NCBI GenBank assembly: GCA_030627905.1
Contig: DAOVRZ010000007.1
Coordinates: 24,993-88,992 of the forward strand
Length of the DNA: 64,000 bases
Source: JAGMES01 sp023128035
Lineage (GTDB): Bacteria > Bacillota > Halanaerobiia > DY22613
Direction: 5' to 3'
Part shown: positions 52,146 to 61,244 of the stretch, in pieces
Numbering within the stretch: position 1 is the stretch's first letter
Layout: the number at the start of each line of letters is the position of its first letter
Position numbers and translations under genes: made by a program
Notes under the pieces: model-generated
What the model was told of the DNA's origin: nothing
The model's input: the letters and a program-made list of their open reading frames with translations, nothing else
The model's database searches: none

Positions 52146-53540
52146 GTGAAACAAAATATTTTACGAAAGATTCCAGCGGTGAACCGGATACTAGAGTCAG
52201 AAAAAATAAGATTGATTTTAGCAGAATATCCTCAAGATTTAGTTGTAGATCTGGTAAATCAAGTTTTAAATGAAAAACGACAGGGTATTTTACAAGAAAC
52301 CATCGACTTATCCAAAATTAATCTTTCGGTAGATAAGTTAGCTGAAGAGATTAGTGATGTAATATTAAACTATATGGCCCCACGATTAAAAAATGTGATT
52401 AATGTAACTGGAACTATTCTTCATACTAATTTGGGAAGGGCAGTTCTGAGTAATGAAGCAGCAGAAGGTTTGGCTGAGATTGCACGAACTTACTCTAATT
52501 TAGAATATGATTTTGAGGAAGGAAAAAGGGGTAGTCGCTATTCTCTTGTAACTGATTTGTTGTGTCGAGTTACGGGTGCTGAGGATGCTATGGTAGTAAA
52601 TAATAACGCAGCAGCTGTACTTTTAATTTTGAATACACTTGCCAAGGATAAAGAGGTGATCGTTTCCCGTGGTGAACTAGTAGAAATTGGTGGTTCTTTC
52701 AGAATGCATGAAGTGATGAAAGCCAGTGGATGTTCACTTGTTGAAGTGGGTTCCACTAATAAAACTCATCTTTTTGACTATGAGGATGGGATAAGTGAAG
52801 AGACAGCTCTTTTAGCAAAAGTACATACCAGTAATTATCAGATTGTAGGCTTTAGCGAATCAATTGAAAACCAAGATCTGGTTGAACTGGCTAAAGAATA
52901 TCAATTACCTGTTTATGAAGATTTAGGTAGTGGTGTATTGGTTAATTTAGAAAAGTATGGAGTTTCTCATGAACCAACTGTCCAGGAAACTGTATTAGCA
53001 GGTGTTGATGTAATCTCATTTAGTGGGGATAAGCTCTTAGGTGGCCCACAGGCGGGCATTATTATTGGAAATAGGGAATATATTAACCGTCTCAAGAGAA
53101 ATCAGCTGACACGGGCATTAAGGGTAGATAAGTTTACTCTGAAAGCTTTAGAAGTAACCCTTAAACATTACTTAAATGAAAAAGAAGCAATGAGAGAGAT
53201 TCCTACATTGAGAATGATAAGCTTGACTCCAGAGGAGATTCATCAACGTGAAGAAGCATTTCTAAAACGGTTGGTGGAACTTTACCCTAGCATTGAAGGA
53301 AGACTGTTAGAAGGTAGCTCAATGGTAGGAGGAGGTAGCCTACCTTTAGAAAAAATTCCTACCTATCTTTTAGCGTTGAAACTTTCGAATATTTCAACCA
53401 GTGATGCTGGCATCAAACTTAGGGTAGGTAAAATACCTGTAGTTTGTCGTATTCAAGGTGATGAATTAATCTTTGATTTTAGAACATTATTACCTGGGCA
53501 AGAAGAAAAATTATTAAAAGCTTTACAATGTATTATATGA
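52146..53540 (+). CDS. selA: L-seryl-tRNA(Sec) selenium transferase
   Basis: 464 residues from GTG 52146 (GGAGGTGAG 8-10 bases upstream). PLP lysine Lys296 in SFSGDKLLGGPQAGII, and conserved TGTILHTNLGRAVLS, VNNNAAAVLLILN, RGELVEIGGSFR. SelA converts seryl-tRNA(Sec) to selenocysteyl-tRNA(Sec) with selenophosphate. It is followed by selD across a long palindromic element that overlaps the SelA stop codon. The tRNA(Sec) and selB genes are not in the window. Presence of selA and selD together means the organism makes selenoproteins. Confidence 0.95.
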   Translation: MKQNILRKIPAVNRILESEKIRLILAEYPQDLVVDLVNQVLNEKRQGILQETIDLSKINLSVDKLAEEISDVILNYMAPRLKNVINVTGTILHTNLGRAVLSNEAAEGLAEIARTYSNLEYDFEEGKRGSRYSLVTDLLCRVTGAEDAMVVNNNAAAVLLILNTLAKDKEVIVSRGELVEIGGSFRMHEVMKASGCSLVEVGSTNKTHLFDYEDGISEETALLAKVHTSNYQIVGFSESIENQDLVELAKEYQLPVYEDLGSGVLVNLEKYGVSHEPTVQETVLAGVDVISFSGDKLLGGPQAGIIIGNREYINRLKRNQLTRALRVDKFTLKALEVTLKHYLNEKEAMREIPTLRMISLTPEEIHQREEAFLKRLVELYPSIEGRLLEGSSMVGGGSLPLEKIPTYLLALKLSNISTSDAGIKLRVGKIPVVCRIQGDELIFDFRTLLPGQEEKLLKALQCII

Positions 53541-53659
53541 TTAGTCCACAAAAAGTAGTCGCACAAGAGCTTGCATACCATATAAAGTACTGAGTTGGCG
53601 GGGTCAATACTTTATATGGTATGCAAGTGCGACTAAAATACTTTTTGTGGACGAATCAT
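53537..53659 (+). repeat. 123-base palindromic element between selA and selD
   Basis: Left arm 53537-53589 and right arm 53608-53659 pair over about 47 positions: GTCCACAAAAAGTA, GTCGCAC and TTGCATACCATATAAAGTA on the left against exact complements on the right, with a five-base bulge in each arm. The 18-base loop is CTGAGTTGGCGGGGTCAA. No T-run. It includes the selA TGA stop. A MITE-like insertion or an mRNA processing hairpin. Confidence 0.85.
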
Positions 53660-53686
53660 TATAAGAATAAATCGGAGGTGGAGATT

Positions 53687-54748
53687 ATGAGTACAGAAGA
53701 AAAAATTTGTTTAACTAGTTATTCGACCAAAGCTGGTTGAGGATGCAAATTGGGTCCTGAGACCCTGGCACAGGTTCTGTGTCAATTACCGCAACATCCC
53801 GTAACTGAGAAATTGATTGTAGGTCCAAATACATCAGATGATGCAGGAGTTTATGTTCTAAATGATGAAATGGCATTAATTCAGACTCTGGATTACTTTA
53901 CTCCAATTATAGATGATCCATATACCTTTGGACAGATTGCTGCTGCAAATGCTTTAAGTGATGTTTATGCTATGGGTGGTTATCCCATTACTGCTATGAA
54001 TATAGTTGGCTTTTCGCCTGAAGTACTTCCTTTAGAAGTTTTATCACAAATTTTGGCAGGGGGAGCCGACAAAGTTCAAGAATCTGGAGCTTGTATTGCT
54101 GGTGGTCATACCATCGATGATAAAGAGCCAAAATATGGTTTATCAATTGCAGGTCTAGTACATCCTACAAAAGTGATGACAAATGCAGGTGCTAAAGTTG
54201 GTGACAAACTCGTACTGACAAAGCCATTAGGTATTGGAATCATCACAACAGCGATTAAACGCGGTGTTGTGTCTGATGATGTTATAGAAGAGGCAGTTAA
54301 GACTATGGTAACTTTAAATAAGGATGCAGCAGAGGCAATGCAAGAAGTGGGAGCACATGGGTGTACTGATGTAACTGGTTTTGGTCTATTAGGTCATGCC
54401 TATGAGATGGCTAGTGGTAGTAATGTAGGAATTCGTTTATATAAAAATCAGATTCCTGTGATTCCTGCTACTTATGAATATGCAGAGCAAAATATTTTCC
54501 CAGGTGGAAGTAGAGCAAATTTAAAATATCTTATCGACAAAGTAGACTTTGCTGAAGAGATCAGCGAGATGGATAGATTAATTCTTAGTGATGCGATAAC
54601 TTCTGGAGGCCTCTTAATCTCTGTAGCAGATGAGAAGGTAGAACAACTGATTACTGCACTTAAGTCAAGAGAAGGTGTTCTAGCGGCTGTTATAATCGGT
54701 GATGTAGTTGCTGATCATCCTGGGAAGTTGAAAGTGGAGGTTTCTTGA
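53687..54748 (+). CDS. selD: selenophosphate synthetase, selenocysteine-containing
   Basis: Starts at ATG 53687 (CGGAGGTGGAG). The reading frame passes through TGA at 53738-53740, codon 18, in the motif KAG-U-GCK: SelD proteins have Cys or selenocysteine exactly here, next to the essential Lys21. A start after the TGA would lose this catalytic segment, so TGA is read as selenocysteine (353 residues in all). Downstream features: GGHTIDDKEPKYGLS, TDVTGFGLLGHAYEM and NIFPGGSRAN of the synthetase. SelD makes selenophosphate from selenide and ATP for selA and for selenium-cofactor hydroxylases. Confidence 0.95.
53738..53770 (+). promoter_or_regulatory. candidate bacterial SECIS element
   Basis: Directly after the TGA codon, TGC...GGGTC-CTGA-GACCC...GCA folds into a hairpin with a five-bp inner stem 11 bases past the stop, the position bacterial SECIS elements occupy. 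Required for SelB-directed insertion at the TGA. Its apical sequence differs from the E. coli one, as expected between phyla. Confidence 0.65.
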
Positions 54749-54761
54749 TGAAGAATCTTTT

Positions 54762-55937
54762 ATGCAGAGATATCAGTATTTGATGAATAAGGATTTTCCA
54801 CGCCATGAACTTGTGGAAGTATTAACGAAATATAATCAAGAACTCGGTGCATCTAAAGAAACTATCGAGAATATTTACCGTTTGACAGAGAAAGAGACTG
54901 TTGTAGTAATAACTGGGCAGCAGGCTGGAATTCTTACTGGCCCTTTATATACAATTTATAAAGCGTTAACGGTTATTCAACAGTCAAAACAGCTTACAAA
55001 AAAGGGGATTCCTACAGTGCCCCTTTTTTGGATAGCTAGTGAAGATCATGATTTTATAGAGATTGCTAGTCTTCATTTTTTAAATAGGACTCATCAAGAG
55101 TTAGAACTTAGACTAGATGCTGATGTTTCAAAAGTAGACGGATTGTTTGATGAAGGCAGAAGAAAAACTAAATGGAGCAGGTTATTCTGCTCAAATTTAA
55201 AAAAATGAGAATCAAGTTTATCTTTTTTTGATAGATGGAGATAGACGTTATCCAGTGTATAAGGTAGAAAATGGGTATATGCTAACAGGTCAGGAAAAGG
55301 TTCTTACAAAAGAAGAGATCAAAGAGTGGATAGAAGATCAACCTGAAACGGTTAGTACAAATGTTGTTACCAGACCAATTTTTCAGGATATACTCTTTCC
55401 TACTATAGCTTATGTTGGTGGGCCAGGGGAAACGGCATATTTCGCTCAATATCAAGAGGTATATAAACTTTTTTATATGGAGATGCCGATTATCTATCCA
55501 AGAATCAGTATAACTTTGATTGAGAAGGCAATTGCTAAGAGTATGCAAAAATATAATATGACTCTTTTAGAAGTTTTTCATCAGTTTGATGCAATTCGTG
55601 ATAAGTACTTATCTGAAACGGATACATTAAATGTAAAAGTTCGATTTGCTCAGATTAAGAAGATGTTGACTCCTGAGTATCAGAAATTGATTCAGGATTT
55701 GCAGAAATTAGATCCAAAATTTAAGAAAATGGGATCTCAAAATTTACAGAGGTTGATAGAAGAGATGGGCTATTTAGAAGATAAAGCGCATCATCAGCAT
55801 AGAAAAAATTCGGAACTTTTCAAGAAAGACGGTTTAATATTTTTTCTTACTTGCTTAAATATCAGATTCAATTTATTCAGGAACTCCTGCAACTGGATTT
55901 GCTATCTAGTAAGGGGCATAATTTAATTTATCTCTAA
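54762..55937 (+). pseudogene. bshC: bacillithiol synthase BshC, decayed
   Basis: First part: HELVEVLTKYNQELGAS, VVVITGQQAGILTGPLYTIY and VPLFWIASEDHDFIEIA, the BshC Rossmann region. The N terminus (about 70 residues in relatives) is missing, and at about 55150 roughly 90 residues are deleted (FDEG joins to RRKTKW or, in another frame, AEEKLNGAGYSAQI). After a poly-A frameshift (~55195) the frame continues FLIDGDRRYPVYKV, GGPGETAYFAQYQEV, PRISITLIEKAI. A last frameshift at ~55830 separates FNIFSYLLKYQIQFIQELLQ LDLL in another frame, ending at 55937. Non-functional. Confidence 0.85.
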
Positions 55938-55943
55938 TAAAAG

Positions 55944-55990
55944 ATCTCCTTTCACCTATGATATGTAGGTGAGAGGGGATTAATTTTTTT
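55944..55990 (+). terminator. Rho-independent terminator
   Basis: ATCTCCTTTCACCTA pairs with TAGGTGAGAGGGGAT (wobbles at three positions), then TAATTTTTTT. Confidence 0.75.
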
Positions 55991-56066
55991 AAACATAAAA
56001 GGTAATTTAGAATACAGACAGAATATATAGTAATAAAGATTCTTATTTATATTAGGAGTGATAAAT

Positions 56067-56966
56067 ATGTTAATTCGTAGAGCAACTTTTGAAGATAAAG
56101 AAAGAATACTTGAAATATCAAGTACAGTTTGGGATGGAGATGATTATATTCCAAATATTATAGATGAGTGGCTTCAAGATGAAGATGGAGAATTTTCTGT
56201 GATAGTTGAAGACGGCATAGTTATGGGAGTGGGCAAATTAAGTTTAACCGAACCTGGAGTGGGTTGGTTGGAAGGTTTACGGGTTCATCCTGACGTACGT
56301 TCTAGAGGATATGCTAAAAAAATGAATGAATATTATATTGAAAAAGGCAGACAGATGGGTTTTAAATTTTTGCGTTTGAGTACATATTATCAAAATTATG
56401 CGAGTATTCATGTTATTGAGAGTTACGGTTTTAAAAAGATTGCTAATTTCTTCTTTGTTGAACATAAAGTTGATTCTTCAAAATCTGTTTCGAAAGGTGT
56501 GGTAATCCACGCGAATCCAGATTTTGCAGATCAGGAAAAATTGATTGAATTCTTTTTAAACTCTTTTGATGATGAAAACATTTCTCAGGAATTTTTGGGG
56601 TATGGTTGGCTTTTTAAAACATTGTCGAGAGATGAAGTATTGAAAGCGATTGAACGAGGTCATATTTATTATATAAAGGAAGATGAGCAGATTGATGGTG
56701 CAATCATGGTTTATCCAGACCATCGAAAAGATAATGCATATTACATCGTTATCTCAACTGGAAGCGATAAGGCTATCAGAACTTTATTAAATTGGACACA
56801 TCAAGATGCAATTGATAAGGATTTTGAATTTTTGGCTGCAATGATTCCAGACCCATCTAGAGTAAAGTCAATTTATTTAGATTTAGGATATAAACCTTGG
56901 GAAGACAGGATAGAGCCTAACGTTTTTATCTATGAATTAAAGTTGGGGGGAGAAGGGGTATCATGA
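56067..56966 (+). CDS. double GNAT acetyltransferase
   Basis: About 300 residues from ATG 56067 (AGGAG 8 bases upstream; GTG 56058 is less likely). The first GNAT domain is residues ~1-140 with the acetyl-CoA loop VHPDVRSRGYAKKMNEYYIE (motif A, R/Q-x-x-G-x-G/A). The second half is a weaker GNAT-like domain (IYYIKEDEQIDGAIMVYPD). Such tandem GNAT proteins occur widely in Firmicutes and often have no assigned substrate. The stop overlaps the start of the next gene by four bases, suggesting an operon with the DMT transporter. Confidence 0.82.
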   Translation: MLIRRATFEDKERILEISSTVWDGDDYIPNIIDEWLQDEDGEFSVIVEDGIVMGVGKLSLTEPGVGWLEGLRVHPDVRSRGYAKKMNEYYIEKGRQMGFKFLRLSTYYQNYASIHVIESYGFKKIANFFFVEHKVDSSKSVSKGVVIHANPDFADQEKLIEFFLNSFDDENISQEFLGYGWLFKTLSRDEVLKAIERGHIYYIKEDEQIDGAIMVYPDHRKDNAYYIVISTGSDKAIRTLLNWTHQDAIDKDFEFLAAMIPDPSRVKSIYLDLGYKPWEDRIEPNVFIYELKLGGEGVS

Positions 56967-57871
56967 AATTAAGGTTTCCACCATATCTAGCACTTGTCTT
57001 TGGAGTTATCGCAGTTTCCTTTGCAGCTATTTTTATTAGGCTTGCCGATGCCCCAGCTCCTGTTATAGCTTTCTATCGAATGGGGATTGCTACATTGATT
57101 TTGTCTCCTTTTGTTTTATTTCGGTATGGCAAGGAATTAAAAAAGCTAACTTCTAAGCAGATTTTCTTTTGTATTTTAAGCGGACTTTTTTTAGCATTAC
57201 ATTTCTTTTTCTGGATTACATCATTTGATCATACGAGTGTGGCAAGTTCTGTAGTTTTTGTGACAACTCAGCCAATTTTTGTAGCCATTGCAGGAAGATT
57301 TATTTTAAAAGAACGACCAGGCCTTTTTTTACTGTGCGGTATTGCTCTATCTTGTGTGGGGAGTTTAATTATTGGAGCAGGTGATCTTTCTTTGAGTTCT
57401 ACCCATCTGTATGGTGATTTAATGGCTTTAATCGGTTCAGTGATGGCTGCAGGATATCTCTTAAGTGGTCGTTATCTTCGTCAGTCTATGTCTCTAGGAA
57501 TCTATATATTTATGGTTTATGGTATATGTTCTATCTTTTTATTGATATATATCCTTAGTTATGGGATTTCATTAGTGGGGTTTGATAATCTCACCTGGTT
57601 TAGTATGTTTATGTTAGCATTAGTTCCAACATTAGTAGGTCATACATCCTTTAACTGGGCCTTGAAATATTTACAAGCATCAGTTGTTTCAGCAAGCATG
57701 CTGGTTGAGCCAGTGGTAGCTACCCTGCTGGCATGGGTAATACTTAAAGAGACACCCCCAGTGTTTACTCTAATCGGGGGAATTCTGATTCTGGTTGGCC
57801 TTTATTTGACTACTTTGAATTCGGATAAATTTGATGATGCAATAGAAGAAAAGATTTATATTGAAGGTTAG
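56963..57871 (+). CDS. EamA-family (DMT) transporter
   Basis: 302 residues, ten membrane helices in two EamA repeats (for example FAAIFIRLADAPAPVIAFYR in the first, LVPTLVGHTSFNWALKYLQA and the following ASMLVEPVVATLLAWVIL in the second). Typical DMT exporter length. Substrate unknown; members export amino acids or metabolites. It follows the acetyltransferase in an ATGA overlap, so export of an acetylated product is possible but unproven. Ends in a charged tail (KFDDAIEEKIYIE). Confidence 0.88.
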   Translation: MKLRFPPYLALVFGVIAVSFAAIFIRLADAPAPVIAFYRMGIATLILSPFVLFRYGKELKKLTSKQIFFCILSGLFLALHFFFWITSFDHTSVASSVVFVTTQPIFVAIAGRFILKERPGLFLLCGIALSCVGSLIIGAGDLSLSSTHLYGDLMALIGSVMAAGYLLSGRYLRQSMSLGIYIFMVYGICSIFLLIYILSYGISLVGFDNLTWFSMFMLALVPTLVGHTSFNWALKYLQASVVSASMLVEPVVATLLAWVILKETPPVFTLIGGILILVGLYLTTLNSDKFDDAIEEKIYIEG

Positions 57872-57960
57872 TAGGTAAAAATTGGAATAGACAACTGAGT
57901 TAAAAGGTATAAACCCATCTTCCTTTGCAAAGAATACCAATAAAAAGGGAGGTGGGATAT

Positions 57961-58179
57961 TTGTCTAAAGGAAAATATACTGTAGATGATATAACTTTAT
58001 TAGAGATAAAATTAGAGGTTGCCTATGAAATGGGTTTAGCAGAAAAAGTTCGTAAATGTGGTTGGGGTGGTCTAAGTGCTAAAGAGGCTGGCAGATTAGG
58101 CGGATTGATAACTCAAAGAATTCGTAAGATGAAGAGAGAAGAAGCAAGAAAGGTAGAAGACCAAAAATTGGAGGCTTGA
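57961..58179 (+). CDS. alpha/beta-type small acid-soluble spore protein (divergent)
   Basis: 72 residues from TTG 57961, where AGGGAGGTGG lies 5-6 bases upstream; the ATG at 57925 has no ribosome site. The core LEIKLEVAYEMGLAE and GWGGLSAKEAGRLGGLITQR match the alpha/beta SASP signature (K-x-E-x-A-x-E-x-G-L and G-G-x-x-T/x-R). SASPs coat DNA in spores. The basic tail KMKREEARK is longer than usual. Implies the organism, or its ancestor, sporulates. Confidence 0.8.
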   Translation: MSKGKYTVDDITLLEIKLEVAYEMGLAEKVRKCGWGGLSAKEAGRLGGLITQRIRKMKREEARKVEDQKLEA

Positions 58180-58182
58180 GTA

Positions 58183-58569
58183 TCAAAGATGGGGTGGTGA
58201 AACTACTCGCCACCTACGCTTTTGCTTAGAAGTGGGAACTTCAAAAGAAGTTTGATCTTCTAGACTTCTTTTGGGCTGAAACACACAATCTCTATTGACT
58301 ATTCCCTGAATGGAGAAGTCGCCTTTACATTTTCGTAAGATATTTAGAGCTCCATTGACATCCGCATTGATGATTTTTCCTGTAGAAGATAGGAACATTC
58401 CTCGGCTTACTCTTTTTCCTTTATAGACATCATGTTTTCTTATTTCTTTAAATGCCAGAGCATTACATTTTGATGTATAGCTTTCTTCCTGAGTCATTAC
58501 TTCTAATCCATATTTTTTTGCTTTATAAGTAATATAGTTAATCAGTTGCTTATAAGGATTGGTGGTACT
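58183..58569 (-). pseudogene. tnpB: C-terminal fragment of TnpB (IS200/IS605 or IS607 family)
   Basis: The minus-strand frame encodes YKQLINYITYKAKKYGLEV, then QEESYTSKCNALAFKEI and IINADVNGALNILRK: the end of the RuvC-like TnpB nuclease, including the third catalytic Asp (D-V-N-G-A). About two-thirds of the protein (the N-terminal part and RuvC I-II) is absent. TnpB genes are accompanied by an omega RNA at the 3' end; the C-rich hairpin region 58190-58260 is its likely remnant. This is an inactive transposon relic. Confidence 0.85.
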
Positions 58570-58621
58570 TTAGCACTATAAAAAAAAGAAATAACATTGT
58601 TCAAATAATACTAATTCCCTT

Positions 58622-58650
58622 TTGATTCAAGGAATAATTTGTTGTATAAT
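58622..58650 (+). promoter_or_regulatory. sigma-A promoter for nadD
   Basis: TTGATT, 17-base spacer, perfect TATAAT ending at 58650, 45 bases before nadD. Confidence 0.7.
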
Positions 58651-58694
58651 AAAACTAATGATTATAGATAAGATTATAACAGGGGGATTTAATT

Positions 58695-59330
58695 ATGGGT
58701 GGTGAAAAGGGTTTACAAAAAGCAATAGGTATCATGGGTGGGACGTTTGATCCTATACATAATGGTCATTTAGTGACAGCAGCATGTGCTGCCGATCATT
58801 TTAATTTAGAACGGGTAATTTTTATACCCTCAAAAATTCCGCCACATAAGATAGGCAAAGATATTATTCCTGCAGAAATGAGATACGAGATGGTACTTCT
58901 CGCTACAATGGATAATCTATTATTTACGGTCTCTAGAGTAGAATTAGAACGTGAGGGATCATCTTATACTGTTGATACCTTAAAATATTTTCATCAAAAA
59001 TATCCAGATCATCGGCTTTACTTTATTACAGGTGCAGATACAATTGTAGAGATTGACACATGGAAGAGTCCAGAAAATTTACTGGAGATTGCTTATTTTA
59101 TAGCTTCTGTTCGACCTGGATATTCTTTTGAAGGATTGGAAAAAGAATTTTATTTAAAAAATAGGGAGAGGATTTTTCTCCTCGAAACTCCTGGGATTGG
59201 CATTTCCTCTACGATGATTAGAAATCGGGTAAGATCAGGGCAAACAATCAAATATCAAGTTCATCCAACTACAGAGGCATATATTAAAAAAAATAAATTG
59301 TATCATAAAAATCAATCAGAAGGAGTTTAA
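58695..59330 (+). CDS. nadD: nicotinate-nucleotide adenylyltransferase
   Basis: 211 residues. Nucleotidyltransferase motif GIMGGTFDPIHNGHLVT at the N terminus and GISSTMIRNRVRSG near the end, with SKIPPHKIGKDII between. NadD makes deamido-NAD from nicotinate mononucleotide. GGGGGATTTAATT precedes ATG 58695. First gene of the conserved nadD-yqeK-LCP-rsfS block. Confidence 0.95.
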   Translation: MGGEKGLQKAIGIMGGTFDPIHNGHLVTAACAADHFNLERVIFIPSKIPPHKIGKDIIPAEMRYEMVLLATMDNLLFTVSRVELEREGSSYTVDTLKYFHQKYPDHRLYFITGADTIVEIDTWKSPENLLEIAYFIASVRPGYSFEGLEKEFYLKNRERIFLLETPGIGISSTMIRNRVRSGQTIKYQVHPTTEAYIKKNKLYHKNQSEGV

Positions 59331-59333
59331 ATC

Positions 59334-59918
59334 ATGGTTTATGATGATATTTGCGTAAAATTACAACAGATGCTTGATTCTAGTCGTTATCAACATACCC
59401 TTGGAGTAGTAAAGGTAGCGATACAGTTAGCTGAACATTATGGTGTTTCTACCCAGCAAGCTAGACTAGCAGCATTACTCCATGATTCTGCGAAATGTTT
59501 ATCCAAATTAAACCTCTTGCACCGGTTGGAAAGTTCTGATATATTAGTAGATGACATGGAACGAGAAGTAGAGGCTTTATTGCACGGGCCAGTTGGCGCT
59601 GTGGTTGCCAAAGAAGATTTTGGTATAGAAGATGAAGCGATTTTGCGAGCAATCCGTTACCATACTACAGGTACTCCAGATATGACTTTATTGGACAAGA
59701 TTATTTTTCTTGCAGATTATATTGAACCAAACAGAGATTGTCCAGGAATTGAAGAAGTAAGAGAAGTTGCATTTATTGATCTTGATCAGGCAATTATTAT
59801 GGCAACCGAACGAACGATTATTTATGAGATAAATAGAAATAACTTGATTCATCTGCGTACAGTTGAAACGAGAAATGCTCTAATAGAAAGGGTGAAAAAT
59901 GATGGAAGAAAGAAATGA
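59334..59918 (+). CDS. yqeK: YqeK-family HD-domain hydrolase
   Basis: 194 residues. HD motif LLHDSAKC and H-x-x-G (LLHGPVGAVVA), then IRYHTTGTPDMTLLDKIIFLADYIEP, the YqeK signature. The characterised Staphylococcus/Bacillus proteins cleave diadenosine tetraphosphate (Ap4A). Starts three bases after nadD, so the two are cotranscribed. Confidence 0.93.
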   Translation: MVYDDICVKLQQMLDSSRYQHTLGVVKVAIQLAEHYGVSTQQARLAALLHDSAKCLSKLNLLHRLESSDILVDDMEREVEALLHGPVGAVVAKEDFGIEDEAILRAIRYHTTGTPDMTLLDKIIFLADYIEPNRDCPGIEEVREVAFIDLDQAIIMATERTIIYEINRNNLIHLRTVETRNALIERVKNDGRKK

Positions 59919-61170
59919 TCTAGTTGATTTTAAAGGCTCCACTGCAGTGAATGGACAAAATCCTAAACGTAACTTGCACACACGTAGATGGAAAGTAGTT
60001 ATGTCTGTAATTCTTGCGATAATGATTCTATTCACAGGATTATTTGCATATTTTTTATATGATTTTTTTTATGGTAAGGTACAATTTACGAGTTTCAGTG
60101 ATAAACTTGTACCAATCTCTAAAGTTAATATTTTGGTGATTGGCTATGATTCAAAAGTGAATGGCTCTCCAAGATCAGATGTCATGATGTTGGTAAGTTT
60201 AGATTTAGAAAAAAAAGCTGCTGGTATTGTAAGTATTCCACGTGATACACGGGTGTTAATTCCAGGTCATACCCTGCATTCTAAGGTAAATAGTGCCTAT
60301 GCAAGTGGTGGTGCTGATTTGGCTATGTCTACTATAAGGGAATTTTTAGGTGTTCCAGTAGACTATTATATTTCAACTAATTTTAATGGTTTTACAGAAA
60401 TAATTGAGACATTAGGCGGGATTAAGATTAATATTGCAAAAGATATGGATTATGATGATAATGCAGGTGATTTGCATATTCATCTTAAAAAAGGTGAACA
60501 AGTATTAGATGGTGAAAAAGCGATACAATATGTTCGTTATCGAGATGACATTAGTGCTGATTTAGGGCGAATAGAGCGCCAACAGAAATTTATTCATGCC
60601 GCAATTGATCAGTTTCTCAATCCAGAGACAATTTTAAAGATACCTCAATTGATTTCTCAATTGACCAATAGTATTAAGACTAATATGTCCTTGAAAGATA
60701 TGATGAACCTTGCAAAATTAGTGAAAGATATTAAAGGTGAAAATATTAAAACAGCACAGATTCCTGGTGAACCTGCTTATGTTAACGGAATTTCTTATTT
60801 TATTCATGATCAACAAAAAACTGAGTTACTAGTAAATGATATTATAGCAAGTAAAGAATATATTGCTAACAGTAAATGTCGAATTGGTATTTTCAATGGG
60901 AATGGAGTAGCACGTGGAGCATTGGATGTTTCTCGGGATTTAAAATTGCATGGTTTTAGAGTTAATAAAATTTCTAATGCTGATCATTATAACTATCAAA
61001 AGACTGTAGTGGTTTATACCAATGAAATAACTGATGAAATTAATACATTGGTAAAAATTATGAATGCAGAAGTTATACCTGTTGAAGAATCTGCGTATGC
61101 TAATGATAGCACTTATGAAAATTTAGATGCTCTGGTAATTGTGGGGAAGGATTTATCTAGTAAGTCCTAA
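59899..61170 (+). CDS. LytR-CpsA-Psr (LCP) family protein
   Basis: 423 residues. One membrane helix at ~34-58 (VVMSVILAIMILFTGLFAYFLYDFFYG), the LCP domain with MMLVSLDLEKKAAGIVSIPR (R in IPRDTRV) and GGIKINIAKDMDYDD, VRYRDDISADLGRIERQQKF, and a C-terminal LytR_C domain (CRIGIFNGNGVARGAL). LCP proteins attach wall polymers to peptidoglycan. Start ATG 59899 overlaps yqeK by 20 bases, which indicates translational coupling. Confidence 0.9.
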   Translation: MMEERNDLVDFKGSTAVNGQNPKRNLHTRRWKVVMSVILAIMILFTGLFAYFLYDFFYGKVQFTSFSDKLVPISKVNILVIGYDSKVNGSPRSDVMMLVSLDLEKKAAGIVSIPRDTRVLIPGHTLHSKVNSAYASGGADLAMSTIREFLGVPVDYYISTNFNGFTEIIETLGGIKINIAKDMDYDDNAGDLHIHLKKGEQVLDGEKAIQYVRYRDDISADLGRIERQQKFIHAAIDQFLNPETILKIPQLISQLTNSIKTNMSLKDMMNLAKLVKDIKGENIKTAQIPGEPAYVNGISYFIHDQQKTELLVNDIIASKEYIANSKCRIGIFNGNGVARGALDVSRDLKLHGFRVNKISNADHYNYQKTVVVYTNEITDEINTLVKIMNAEVIPVEESAYANDSTYENLDALVIVGKDLSSKS

Positions 61171-61179
61171 AAAATGATA

Positions 61180-61208
61180 TTGCCATTATTGTGGTCTTGT
61201 AATATAAT
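61180..61208 (+). promoter_or_regulatory. sigma-A promoter for rsfS
   Basis: TTGCCA, 17-base spacer, perfect TATAAT (61203-61208), 36 bases before the rsfS start. Confidence 0.7.
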
Positions 61209-61244
61209 ATTATAGTAAACGAAAAAAGTACAGGAGGGGATTCT

